This document shows, one piece after another, positions 25,963 through 33,357 of a DNA stretch of 64,000 nt. Numbering within the stretch: position 1 is the stretch's first letter; the number at the start of each line of letters is the position of its first letter. The position numbers and the translations under genes are program-made. Source of the DNA: Spirochaeta lutea (GTDB lineage Bacteria > Spirochaetota > Spirochaetia > DSM-27196 > Salinispiraceae). The stretch covers positions 1 through 64,000 of the forward strand of contig NZ_JNUP01000069.1 in the NCBI RefSeq assembly GCF_000758165.1. The letters are read 5' to 3'. Under the pieces are notes generated by a model, which was not told where the DNA came from, ran no database searches, and worked only from the letters and a program-made list of their open reading frames with translations.

Positions 25963-26568
25963 CTACTCATCATCATCTATTACCCTGCAGAGCTCTACAT
26001 GGCCCTCTTCATGGAGCCAGGCGATAAGTTCAGGCAGCTTCTTTACCTGGTGGCGGGCATAGGTTTTGCTCAGGCATGCCCGGAGCGTTTCATAGTCCAG
26101 GCGCAGTTCGTAGGCCGCCTCTTTCAGGCTCATGTGCTCATTATTCAATATCAGTTGGAGAACAGCAATTTGTCTGTATCCAAACTTCAGGGGTACAAGA
26201 CTGCTGTGCTTAATCTGAAACCGGCATCCGTCATCATCGGCGGCACCGGATCCGATAGAGGATATTGAAGGGGAGCCGCCTCCGGACCTGCGCCCGGTGC
26301 GGACCTCAGATGAGTATCCGTCCCCGGTACCGGAGTTTTGCTGCTGAGCCTCCGGATAAGACGGGAGGGTTTCCTGGAGAAACTCCTTCAGGACAGGGGT
26401 AATCCAAGAGACGATCCGCCGGGGCAGGTCGTAGATAAATACACCCACCAACACCACTATTACCCCTGCAATTACAAAACCGAACAATCTGTCTGATAGT
26501 TTATACAACCCATACGCCGCCGCACCCAAAAGGATGGCTAATAATCCCAACCGTACCAATCGAGGCAT
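25963..26568 (-). CDS. Membrane-anchored helix-turn-helix protein
   Basis: About 201 residues: two hydrophobic helices at the N-terminus (about 5-22 and 28-46), a Ser/Gly-rich linker (about 70-105), and a C-terminal HTH (RQIAVLQLILNNEHMSLKEAAYELRLDYETLRACLSKTYARH, about 125-165) resembling the LuxR/GerE or sigma region 4 fold. ATG 26568 is preferred over the frame start at 26688 because AAGGAGG lies 8 nt upstream. A DNA-binding regulator held at the membrane could sense envelope state; it lies just upstream of the Wzi-like pair (98 bp) on the same strand. The target is not known. Confidence 0.7.
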   Translation of the reverse strand: MPRLVRLGLLAILLGAAAYGLYKLSDRLFGFVIAGVIVVLVGVFIYDLPRRIVSWITPVLKEFLQETLPSYPEAQQQNSGTGDGYSSEVRTGRRSGGGSPSISSIGSGAADDDGCRFQIKHSSLVPLKFGYRQIAVLQLILNNEHMSLKEAAYELRLDYETLRACLSKTYARHQVKKLPELIAWLHEEGHVELCRVIDDDE

Positions 26569-26924
26569 GCGCAGTCCCTCCTTACTATAGGTATATAGTT
26601 TGCAGAACTGTGCAGGCCTGGAAATACTCCGCCGGGCACGGCGCCCTGGGCAGTTCTGCGCACTGGCCGTAGGTAATATGATGCGCAATATGATCGGTAC
26701 ATCTATTTTGTTACTAAAGTATCACACTCCATAATAAAATGGTATAAGAAAAATCACTACCTAAATTTTCGGCCTTACAGTGTTTTTAGCCTACCCCGGT
26801 TGGCCCGGCCCCCGCTTCCAACCCCGGCGCCGCGGCAGAGTACCCGGCGCAAACCAGCCCGGAATACCGGAGTTCCCGGGTCGCCGGGGTAGGCTACCAG
26901 AATTACCCCATTCAGGAGGAAACC
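26569..26924. other. Divergent intergenic region with candidate promoter and leader stem
   Basis: 356 bp between the divergent HTH and HU-like genes. An AT-rich part (26690-26770) holds TTGTTA (26708) and TAATAA (26732) with an 18-bp gap, a weak candidate promoter for the HU-like gene. A GC-rich leader with a long inverted repeat follows (separate entry). No gene is supported. Confidence 0.45.
26787..26896. repeat. 13-bp perfect inverted repeat closing an 84-nt GC-rich loop
   Basis: TAGCCTACCCCGG (26787-26799) pairs exactly with CCGGGGTAGGCTA (26884-26896), ending 28 nt before the ATG of the HU-like gene and 15 nt before its AGGAGG site. The loop contains further CCCGG/CCGGG pairs. Likely a folded 5' leader or a small palindromic mobile repeat. 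Confidence 0.6.
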
Positions 26925-27611
26925 ATGGGAATTAACGTTGTAGTACGGCCGAACCAATTCACCAAAGACGGGAGCTTCTTTGCAAGCGTGGAGCACAAGG
27001 ACACCGTGAGCTTTGAGGAACTACTTGCCAAAATGCGCACTGACACGGCTCTGGAGATCGCGGACATTAGAAGCATCATAGAACGCTTCGGTCCCGACAT
27101 TATCCATTTCACATGTACCGGCAGGAAGGTCTCCACCCCAATGGGAATCTTTTACCTGGGCATCGGAAACGGATCCTTCCGGCTGGATAATGAAATGCCG
27201 GAAATCGATAAAGCCAGCCTCAAGCTTAAGTTCCGGCCGAGCCGGGAAATCGTGGAAACCATCCGACGGGAAAGCCAGATTACCATAACCGAACACCGGG
27301 GAACAAAGGTACCGGTCATCCACTCGGTGGTCAATGTCGCCGATCCGACCAGCTCAGAGATTCCCTCAGGCAGCCTCTGCCATGTGGTGGGCAGCCGGTT
27401 GACCTTCGACCGGCAGAATCCCGAGCAGGGCTTATTCCTCATCAACGGCGACCAACCCGATCAGGAGGTGCGGATGGACATCTACAGCCGTTGGGGTTCT
27501 AACTACATCGACTTTCTGCTTCCGGACCTGCAGCCTGGAACCTATCAACTGGAACTACGGGGCACGAAGAATACCGGCCGGATGGACAAACCCGTCCAGA
27601 TTGCAGCCTAG
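26925..27611 (+). CDS. HU-like DNA-binding protein with C-terminal DUF4469 domain
   Basis: A 228-residue protein. The N-terminal half (about 1-125) follows the HU/IHF-like pattern of the family starting MGINVVVRPNQFTKD with FEELLAKMRTDTALEIADIRSIIERF; the C-terminal part (about 130-228) matches the DUF4469 layout, with GSRLTFDRQNPEQGLFLINGD and YQLELRG. Homologues are common in Bacteroidetes and some spirochaetes; they are thought to bind DNA, but a cellular role is not established. Excellent ribosome site (AGGAGG, 5-nt gap). The next gene follows after 33 nt. Confidence 0.8.
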   Translation: MGINVVVRPNQFTKDGSFFASVEHKDTVSFEELLAKMRTDTALEIADIRSIIERFGPDIIHFTCTGRKVSTPMGIFYLGIGNGSFRLDNEMPEIDKASLKLKFRPSREIVETIRRESQITITEHRGTKVPVIHSVVNVADPTSSEIPSGSLCHVVGSRLTFDRQNPEQGLFLINGDQPDQEVRMDIYSRWGSNYIDFLLPDLQPGTYQLELRGTKNTGRMDKPVQIAA

Positions 27612-27644
27612 GCCTAGGTCACATGACAAGGAAAGGAGAAAGCA

Positions 27645-28328
27645 ATGTTACAGGCAACACTACAGGATTACCCTACGGGGATTCTAATCTGCGGAGACTA
27701 CTTCGACCGGGCAGCGGTGTACGACACCATCAGCCGGATTAGCGCCGTCAGCCGTCTCTCGGATCATCAGCGGATCTATCTGGAGGCGGTAACCCGCTGC
27801 TTCCTGGAGGCAGAACATGCCTCCCTGGTGCCGGGCTTAGAGTCCATGCCCCGGGGCTACGGGGCGGCGGCCTTTAAACTGATCCACTGGCTCTACATCC
27901 TCAGGGCCCTGCGCCAATGGGCTGCCGACTGTCCCACCACCCCGGCCCAGCAGGCCGACCTGTACCGCCTGGAGCAGGTAAGCTTCCAGGCCATCCAGGA
28001 ACGCTGGCCGGACATTCACCAGGAGGTAGAAACCCTGCACCGCAGCTTCTGGATCGACAACTCACCGGAGTTCACCTTGAGTCTGCTGGACTATCTCCAG
28101 GCGGAGTTCGAGGACCAGCTGAACAACCTGGAAGACGACCCTTCGGGCCTGCCCCTGCTTATTCTCGGCATGCAGCCCGGCTCCGCCCTGGCCGCCCAGT
28201 GGACCGAGGCCCTGCATGCCGGGGCTAAGGACCTACCGGCCTCGGAGCAGTACTTCCAGGAATGCTGCCAAAGCCCGGTACTGAACAGTACCGGCATCAT
28301 CCTGCCCCAGGAGCCCCTCAGCGCCTAA
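27645..28328 (+). CDS. Hypothetical protein, unknown family
   Basis: A 227-residue soluble protein, mostly alpha-helical, rich in Leu, Gln and Ala, without signal peptide, metal motif or recognised domain. A good ribosome site (AAAGGAG, about 7 nt) precedes the ATG, and it probably shares a transcript with the HU-like gene. I cannot assign a function. Confidence 0.7.
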   Translation: MLQATLQDYPTGILICGDYFDRAAVYDTISRISAVSRLSDHQRIYLEAVTRCFLEAEHASLVPGLESMPRGYGAAAFKLIHWLYILRALRQWAADCPTTPAQQADLYRLEQVSFQAIQERWPDIHQEVETLHRSFWIDNSPEFTLSLLDYLQAEFEDQLNNLEDDPSGLPLLILGMQPGSALAAQWTEALHAGAKDLPASEQYFQECCQSPVLNSTGIILPQEPLSA

Positions 28329-28465
28329 TCCGGTAGGTACGCACCCCCTTCCGGCCTGCAACCCTCGGCACACCAGCCGGGGGCTTGCGGGCCGGGTTCC
28401 CCTTCTGCACACACATACAAGATTGACCAGCCGAGAACCCGGCGGCTATACTTACACCCAGTACT

Positions 28466-29371
28466 ATGACCGAACTTAAGGCATTCGAATCCCCGGAAGG
28501 GAATCAAGGAACCATTCCCCCGAATTTACTGCTGGGAACCTGCTCGTGGAACTACCCCTCCTGGAAGGGCCTGGTCTACACCTGCACCCAAAAGACCGCC
28601 GCGGACTACCTGGGGGAATATGCCCGGCACTTTGACACCGCGGAAATCGACAGCTGGTTCTACAAGATCCCCAGCCCCCAGGAAGCGGCCCAATATGACC
28701 AAAACACCCCGGATCATTTCGTCTTTACCACGAAGGTCTGGCAGAACCTGAGCCTGACCCACCGCCGCAGCGCCCCAGGCGGCCCTCCGGGGGCGGAAAA
28801 CCCCGAGTTTCTATCCGTCGATGGCTTCAAGCGCTTTCACGAAGCCACCCTACCCCTGGCGGATAAGATAGCCGTATACATGTTCGAGTTTGAGTACCTG
28901 AACAAGGCGAAGATGGAATCGGTGGACCGGTTCATAGACCGGTTCGGGGAATTCAAGGCCAAGATAGATCCCGCCATACCCCTGGGCATAGAAATTCGAA
29001 ATAAGAACTACCTAACCCCGGGGTACTTTCGGTTCCTGCAGGAAGCCGGCATCATCCACGTGTTCTCCCAGAAACAGTACATGCCCCACTTCTACACGGT
29101 ATTCCAAACCTACCGGCAGTACCTGGGCCCTACCACGGTTCTACGTCTACTCGGGGGCGACCGGAAGGCCATCGAACAACAAACCGGCAACACCTGGAAC
29201 CAGATAGTGGATGAAAAACCAGACACCCGGGACATCATCAATTTTTCCGTGAATACCACCTTCGCCCCGGGCCGGGTGATTGTGAACGTCAACAACCATT
29301 ACGAGGGCTCCGCCCCACTCACCATCCAACGCATCCGCAGGCAGTTCGGGCTCCTTGGAAATCCTCTTTAG
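28466..29371 (+). CDS. DUF72 family protein (YecE-like TIM barrel)
   Basis: A 301-residue protein with DUF72 signatures: LLGTCSWNYPSWKGLVY at the start, FDTAEIDSWFYKIPS, DHFVFTTKVWQNLSLTHRR, and the C-terminal INVNNHYEGSAPLTIQRIR (written here as VNVNNHYEG in this protein). The predicted fold is a TIM barrel; the reaction is not established. It ends 7 bp from the convergent Rpn gene, and its last 54 bp are included in the duplication seen again at 30533-30586. Confidence 0.88.
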   Translation: MTELKAFESPEGNQGTIPPNLLLGTCSWNYPSWKGLVYTCTQKTAADYLGEYARHFDTAEIDSWFYKIPSPQEAAQYDQNTPDHFVFTTKVWQNLSLTHRRSAPGGPPGAENPEFLSVDGFKRFHEATLPLADKIAVYMFEFEYLNKAKMESVDRFIDRFGEFKAKIDPAIPLGIEIRNKNYLTPGYFRFLQEAGIIHVFSQKQYMPHFYTVFQTYRQYLGPTTVLRLLGGDRKAIEQQTGNTWNQIVDEKPDTRDIINFSVNTTFAPGRVIVNVNNHYEGSAPLTIQRIRRQFGLLGNPL

Positions 29372-29724
29372 AAACGCCTCATTCCTGCCGGTTTTGTCCT
29401 GGTGATTCTAAAACCTCAAAAACTTGAGCCTTATCTGTTGCTTCTATAATACTATCTAAGGCCCGCTCCAGGGTTTCAGAATTCTGTATCGAGCTGATGA
29501 CCGTCCGTTCTTCTTCAGTAAGCCCGAACTTTCGTTCCAACTGCCGAATCAAAATTGCCTGTTCTGCAACGAGCTGTCCCCGAGTAATGCCTTGCTCAAT
29601 TCCTTTCTCAATTCCCTTTTCAATACCCCTCTCCATACCTTCCTTCAGACCCCGCCGCAACCCGATCCGTTCGGGTGTAGATATGAATCCCATAGCACTA
29701 TCCTCCAGCACCTTTCGGCTCTCT
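29318..29724. repeat. Duplicated segment, copy A (407 bp)
   Basis: This segment (end of the DUF72 gene plus the 3' part of the Rpn gene) recurs at 30533-30939 with a constant offset of 1,215 bp and no gaps. By eye, 29545-29724 (180 bp) is identical, 29318-29386 is nearly identical, and the middle (about 29387-29544) differs at roughly a third of positions. Confidence 0.92.
29379..29693 (-). CDS. Internal RpnS-like antitoxin translated from inside the Rpn gene
   Basis: In-frame internal start within the Rpn gene. GGAGG (minus strand, 29706-29702) is 8 nt before the ATG at 29693, an ideal ribosome site and better than most in the window. The product would be 104 residues starting MGFISTPERIGLRRG, including the four-residue repeats and the variable tail. 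In E. coli, RpnS made this way blocks the toxicity of full-length RpnL. Separate translation here is predicted from sequence only; the preserved standalone copy at 30600-30908 supports it. Confidence 0.6.
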   Translation of the reverse strand: MGFISTPERIGLRRGLKEGMERGIEKGIEKGIEQGITRGQLVAEQAILIRQLERKFGLTEEERTVISSIQNSETLERALDSIIEATDKAQVFEVLESPGQNRQE

Positions 29725-30452
29725 TTATAGTATACCTCATCCAGCCCCTCGGGAAGAAGGATGATCCAATCCAAAAACATGAACAGACTTTGAATCTGCA
29801 AGCTTGAGTGTCCATGGGTTTTCAGCTGCCGGGTTAGTTCCAGCTTTAGGTACAGCAGGGATTGATTCGCATCTTCCAGGCGCGTCAGGCGGCGTTTATT
29901 CTTCTTCCGTGCGGCCATATACTCAAGATGGATCTTCGTCGCCAAGGCAAAGGGGTTGGCCGCACCTGATCCGGCCATGGTACCCAAGGCACTATCAGAA
30001 ACCCTCTCGTCAAAATCCAGGAGCTTGGCGGTATAAAACTGAAACCGGACCACCGGCAGGCCCGCTGCCTCAATGGTTAGCCCCTCGGGCCGAAAGCCCG
30101 GAACGGAATCGGTAAGCAAGGCCAGGGTAATGGGGTAGAAACCAAGACGGTCGAATATCCGGTAGGAATACTGAAACAGACGCCAGGTTAGGTTCTTCTC
30201 GGGGCTCTGCTGTACCTCAATGTGGCAGAACAGGATTCCCGGTTCCCCGGTTTTTAGCTGAACCTGCACCAGAAGGTCGGCATAGCGTTTGCCTGTTTTT
30301 GACCGCCGGGTTAACCGCTGGAGCTCTTTATCGAGAAACCGCGGTTTGGCGGCGATATCCAGCAGTGTATGAACCTGGGGAAAATAGAAGGATAAAAAAT
30401 CATACAGGTGTTGCTGGATGATGTACTTCCAGCCGTTATCGAAGGGCTCCAT
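29379..30452 (-). CDS. Rpn-family recombination-promoting nuclease (RpnL-like)
   Basis: A 357-residue protein. The N-terminal PD-(D/E)XK nuclease core shows YADLLVQVQ followed by LFCHIEVQ (the D...ExQ pattern, about 68-95). The C-terminal third carries four-residue repeats (GMER GIEK GIEK GIEQ GITR, about 275-295), the helix known from E. coli Rpn proteins as the dimerisation and antitoxin part. Rpn proteins are nucleases reported to act as toxins with antiphage activity, restrained by a separately translated C-terminal protein. Here an internal GGAGG/ATG at 29706-29691 is in the right place for that product. It converges on the DUF72 gene and is followed upstream by a partial duplicate of its own 3' end. 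Confidence 0.85.
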   Translation of the reverse strand: MEPFDNGWKYIIQQHLYDFLSFYFPQVHTLLDIAAKPRFLDKELQRLTRRSKTGKRYADLLVQVQLKTGEPGILFCHIEVQQSPEKNLTWRLFQYSYRIFDRLGFYPITLALLTDSVPGFRPEGLTIEAAGLPVVRFQFYTAKLLDFDERVSDSALGTMAGSGAANPFALATKIHLEYMAARKKNKRRLTRLEDANQSLLYLKLELTRQLKTHGHSSLQIQSLFMFLDWIILLPEGLDEVYYKESRKVLEDSAMGFISTPERIGLRRGLKEGMERGIEKGIEKGIEQGITRGQLVAEQAILIRQLERKFGLTEEERTVISSIQNSETLERALDSIIEATDKAQVFEVLESPGQNRQE

Positions 30453-30532
30453 GAATAGAATACCGCGGAAAAACGCGGAATTGCTTCAAGTCTGGGAGAA
30501 AGATTTTACCGCACAGGCAACAACACACAGCC

Positions 30533-30586
30533 CTCACCATCCAGCGCATCCGCAGGCAGTTCGGGCTCCTTGGAAATCCTCTTTAG
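30533..30586 (+). pseudogene. Remnant of the DUF72 gene 3' end
   Basis: The last 17 codons and stop (phrase LTIQRIRRQFGLLGNPL) of the DUF72 gene at 28466 reappear here without the rest of the gene, as part of the 407-bp duplication. Confidence 0.85.
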
Positions 30587-30599
30587 AAACGCCTCATTC

Positions 30600-30908
30600 C
30601 TACCGGTTTTGTCCTGGTGATTCCAAGACTTCCAGTACCTGAGCCTTATCCGTGGCATCCACAAACATATCTAAGGCCCGCTCCAGGGCCTGCGTGTTCT
30701 CCACCGACCGGATAAATGCCTTCTCTTCTTCTGAAAGGCTGAACTTATGTTCCAATAAGCGAATCAAAATTGCCTGTTCTGCAACGAGCTGTCCCCGAGT
30801 AATGCCTTGCTCAATTCCTTTCTCAATTCCCTTTTCAATACCCCTCTCCATACCTTCCTTCAGACCCCGCCGCAACCCGATCCGTTCGGGTGTAGATATG
30901 AATCCCAT
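30600..30908 (-). CDS. Standalone RpnS-like (Rpn C-terminal) protein
   Basis: A 102-residue open frame equal in layout to the internal RpnS of the neighbouring Rpn gene, with the same GGAGG site 8 nt before ATG 30908. The first half (to AEQAILIR) is identical; the second half is clearly diverged (LLEHKFSLSEEEKAFIRSV against QLERKFGLTEEERTVISSI) yet keeps the frame, length and helix pattern. No nuclease core precedes it; instead the stop of wecA lies 44 nt upstream, so it would be made from the EPS transcript. It may be an orphan antitoxin with a different specificity, or a decaying fragment; the intact frame in the diverged part favours a functional product. Confidence 0.55.
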   Translation of the reverse strand: MGFISTPERIGLRRGLKEGMERGIEKGIEKGIEQGITRGQLVAEQAILIRLLEHKFSLSEEEKAFIRSVENTQALERALDMFVDATDKAQVLEVLESPGQNR

Positions 30909-30951
30909 AGCACTATCCTCCAGCACCTTTCGGCTCTCTGAATTGTACCCC

Positions 30952-32094
30952 TCAGCCCGCATCCTCGGTACGGCGTTTGTATTCGTTGTTTCTATGGTGA
31001 TTCCACAGCAGGAAGGCTCCGGTGCCCAGCCAGGCGGCCAGAACCACCAGATCGCCCACCCACAGGGGGGCGTCAATCCGGCGGCTGTGCACCAGGGCCC
31101 AGAAGATAACCGTAAGGCCATCCAGGAGCACTACCGTGTAGAGCACCCCCAGAATCCGGGGGACGGAGTATCCAAAGTTAAGGTATTTATGGTGAATGTG
31201 CTCCCGGTCGGGAGCGTAGATGGGAGTGCCCCGGCGGATTCGGCGCAGGATAGCCGAAATCATATCGCCGACAGGCAAGAGCAGAACAGAGAGGGTGGCG
31301 AGGAGTCCGCCGAATAGTAATATCTGCGAGGTCTCAGAGGTAGCAGAAGCATCAAGGGCGCCGGAAGAACCGTTCATGAACAGAAGGCTGCCCAGAGCAA
31401 AGCCTAAGAACAGGCTGCCTGAATCCCCCATAAAAATCTGAGCCTTGGGCTTATTAAACACCAAAAATCCGGCCAAGGATCCGGCCAGAATGGCGCTCAA
31501 CACAGCGCCTGTAACATTGCCGAGGACAAGGTTAACCCCGGCGAAAATCAAAGCTGTAATAGTACTCATGCCCCCGGCGAGACCGTCTATGCCGTCCATC
31601 AGATTAATGGCGTTCGACAGGCTTATGAGCCAGAGCACCGTCAGGGGTCCGGCAAAAATGCCGAACTGTACATCAATATTGAAGAACGGCAGGGTAAATC
31701 CGGGTATAACCGCGCCGCCTAGTACAATTAATACACCGGCAATAATCTGGCCAAGGAGTTTGTACCGGGCGCGGATGCTCCGGAAGTCATCGATGAGTCC
31801 AAGAATATGTACTAGGGTAAAGCCTAGAAAGGAGAATAGAAGCTCAGATGAAAAGGAAAATGCGGGTAGATCAAATAGCTTGGGGGCAAGAAAACCAGCC
31901 AGAAGGGAGCACACTACAAAGGAGAAAAAAAAGCCTACCCCGCCAAGCCGGGGCACTTCGCCCTCGTGAACCTTCCGGTGGTCCAGGCTATCGTACCAGT
32001 TATTTTTATGGCTTACCTTCAGTATTAAGGGTGTAAGCAGGATATTCAGTATAAACGGGGTAAGCAGAGCAGTTAGAAGCAAAACAGGTACCAT
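30952..32094 (-). CDS. wecA: WecA/TagO-type undecaprenyl-phosphate GlcNAc-1-phosphate transferase
   Basis: A 380-residue polytopic protein (about 10-11 membrane segments) of the MraY/WecA family. Motifs: VHEGEVPRLGG, the catalytic DDFRSIRARYK, NAINLMDGIDGLAGG, IFMGDSGSLFLGF and the WecA/TagO-specific HIHH in PDREHIHHKYLNFGYS. It moves a HexNAc-1-phosphate from the UDP-sugar to undecaprenyl phosphate at the inner membrane, starting a repeat unit. ATG 32094 is preferred over the TTG at 32118 because AAAGGAG lies about 11 nt upstream. It has its own promoter with an adjacent palindromic site. Last full EPS gene of the minus-strand block and the second initiating transferase besides the one at 41206. 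Confidence 0.92.
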   Translation of the reverse strand: MVPVLLLTALLTPFILNILLTPLILKVSHKNNWYDSLDHRKVHEGEVPRLGGVGFFFSFVVCSLLAGFLAPKLFDLPAFSFSSELLFSFLGFTLVHILGLIDDFRSIRARYKLLGQIIAGVLIVLGGAVIPGFTLPFFNIDVQFGIFAGPLTVLWLISLSNAINLMDGIDGLAGGMSTITALIFAGVNLVLGNVTGAVLSAILAGSLAGFLVFNKPKAQIFMGDSGSLFLGFALGSLLFMNGSSGALDASATSETSQILLFGGLLATLSVLLLPVGDMISAILRRIRRGTPIYAPDREHIHHKYLNFGYSVPRILGVLYTVVLLDGLTVIFWALVHSRRIDAPLWVGDLVVLAAWLGTGAFLLWNHHRNNEYKRRTEDAG

Positions 32095-32119
32095 GTACAG
32101 ACATTCTCCTTTGTACAAG

Positions 32120-32148
32120 ATTATACAAAAGAAATGCAGATCTATCAG
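32120..32148 (-). promoter_or_regulatory. Promoter of wecA
   Basis: On the minus strand CTGATA (32148-32143), 17-bp spacer, TATAAT (32125-32120). The weak -35 directly follows the ACCAATATTGGT palindrome (2 bp apart), the usual layout for an activator-dependent promoter. Confidence 0.5.
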
Positions 32149-32150
32149 CC

Positions 32151-32162
32151 ACCAATATTGGT
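32151..32162. promoter_or_regulatory. Candidate operator, ACCAATATTGGT palindrome before wecA
   Basis: Perfect palindrome centred about 14 bp upstream of the middle of the wecA -35 element. Same sequence as at 22344; close relative at 11549. Confidence 0.5.
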
Positions 32163-32289
32163 TAATAGGTGGATAACTAATTTTGAATCTTGAGAACCTG
32201 TCTTTTAAGAATGAATTAAAAATACTGTTGCTTTTTTGTGTATCTTTTAGTGAACAAATCCTTCCAAATTTATTACTATTAAGAAAATT

Positions 32290-33357
32290 TCATGAATACT
32301 GGGCCTTCATCCACTCCCGGTATTCCCCGGTCCGCACTGCCTGGGACCACTCTTGATTCTCAATATACCAATCCACGGTCCTCTCCAAGCCCTGAGCAAA
32401 GGTAACCGATTGCCGCCAACCAAGCTCAGTTTTTAGCTTAGAACAGTCTATGGCATAACGTCTATCATGGCCGGGTCTGTCGGTAACATAGGAAATCAGG
32501 CTATGAAGCTTTTCCAGGGGGATTCCAACGCGCCTAGCCACAATAGCACAGAGTTCCCGGACCAGTTCGATGTTCTGCCATTCATTGTCTCCCCCGATGT
32601 TGTAGCCCCGGCCGATCTGCCCCTTCTGCATAACCAGCCATACTGCTGAGTTATGGTCCTCAACGTACAACCAATCCCGAATATTCGTTCCGTCCCCGTA
32701 GACCGGCAGGGGTTTGTTCTCCAGCATATTGAAGATCATTACAGGGATTAATTTTTCCGGGAATTGGTAGGGGCCATAGTTGTTGGAACAGTTTGTAAGG
32801 GTTACCGGCAGTCCGTAGGTATGATGGTAGGCCATTACCAGGTGGTCGCTGCCGGCCTTGCTTGCACTGTAGGGGCTTCTTGGGTCATAGGGGGTTCCCT
32901 CGGTAAAATAGCCCTCTTCCCCAAGGCTTCCGTAGACCTCGTCGGTACTGACATGATGAAACAGGACGTCCTTGCGATCCTGCCAGTAGGTTCTACAGGC
33001 TTCCAAGAGGCTGAAGGTGCCCACTACATTGGTCTGTACAAAGGCTCCGGGACCGTGGATGCTGCGGTCAACATGGCTTTCCGCGGCAAGATGAACCACA
33101 ACATCAACCTGGTAGGCTTCTAAAATCCTCCGGTTATTATCGGCATCGCAGATGTCCCCATGCTCAAAGATGTACCGGGATCCGCTGTGCTGATCTGCAA
33201 CATCCTTCAGACTCAGGAGATTTCCCGCATAGGTCAGGCTATCCAGGTTGATAATACGCCCGGTGAATCCCGAGGCAGGGGAGAGCATGTAGCGGATAAA
33301 ATTCGATCCGATAAAACCGGCCCCGCCGGTAACAAGAACTGAATTATACTGGCGCAT
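32290..33357 (-). CDS. rfbB: dTDP-glucose 4,6-dehydratase
   Basis: A 355-residue extended SDR enzyme: NAD-binding GGAGFIGSNFIRY at the start, STDEVYGSLGE with the catalytic Asp-Glu pair, and active-site YSASKAGSD (YxxxK). It converts dTDP-glucose to dTDP-4-keto-6-deoxyglucose, step two of dTDP-L-rhamnose synthesis. ATG 33357 fits the family start and has AAGGAG about 10 nt upstream; it overlaps the rfbD stop by 14 nt. Last gene of the rfbA-C-D-B run; wecA follows after a 171-bp gap with its own promoter. Confidence 0.96.
   Translation of the reverse strand: MRQYNSVLVTGGAGFIGSNFIRYMLSPASGFTGRIINLDSLTYAGNLLSLKDVADQHSGSRYIFEHGDICDADNNRRILEAYQVDVVVHLAAESHVDRSIHGPGAFVQTNVVGTFSLLEACRTYWQDRKDVLFHHVSTDEVYGSLGEEGYFTEGTPYDPRSPYSASKAGSDHLVMAYHHTYGLPVTLTNCSNNYGPYQFPEKLIPVMIFNMLENKPLPVYGDGTNIRDWLYVEDHNSAVWLVMQKGQIGRGYNIGGDNEWQNIELVRELCAIVARRVGIPLEKLHSLISYVTDRPGHDRRYAIDCSKLKTELGWRQSVTFAQGLERTVDWYIENQEWSQAVRTGEYREWMKAQYS

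Larger units (their letters stand above)
30533..30939. repeat. Duplicated segment, copy B (407 bp)
   Basis: Counterpart of 29318-29724. The match stops at 30939, 13 bp before the wecA stop, and at 30533, in unrelated DNA. The two direct copies flank the rest of the Rpn gene. Confidence 0.92.

Noticed and set aside
26654-26662. TGCGCACTG near the HTH gene as a repeat end
   Set aside because: No flanking arm similarity; probably chance.
30600-31121. 173-codon frame fusing wecA antisense and Rpn C-terminus
   Set aside because: The first 70 codons are out-of-frame wecA sequence; the real unit is the 102-residue module from the ATG at 30908.
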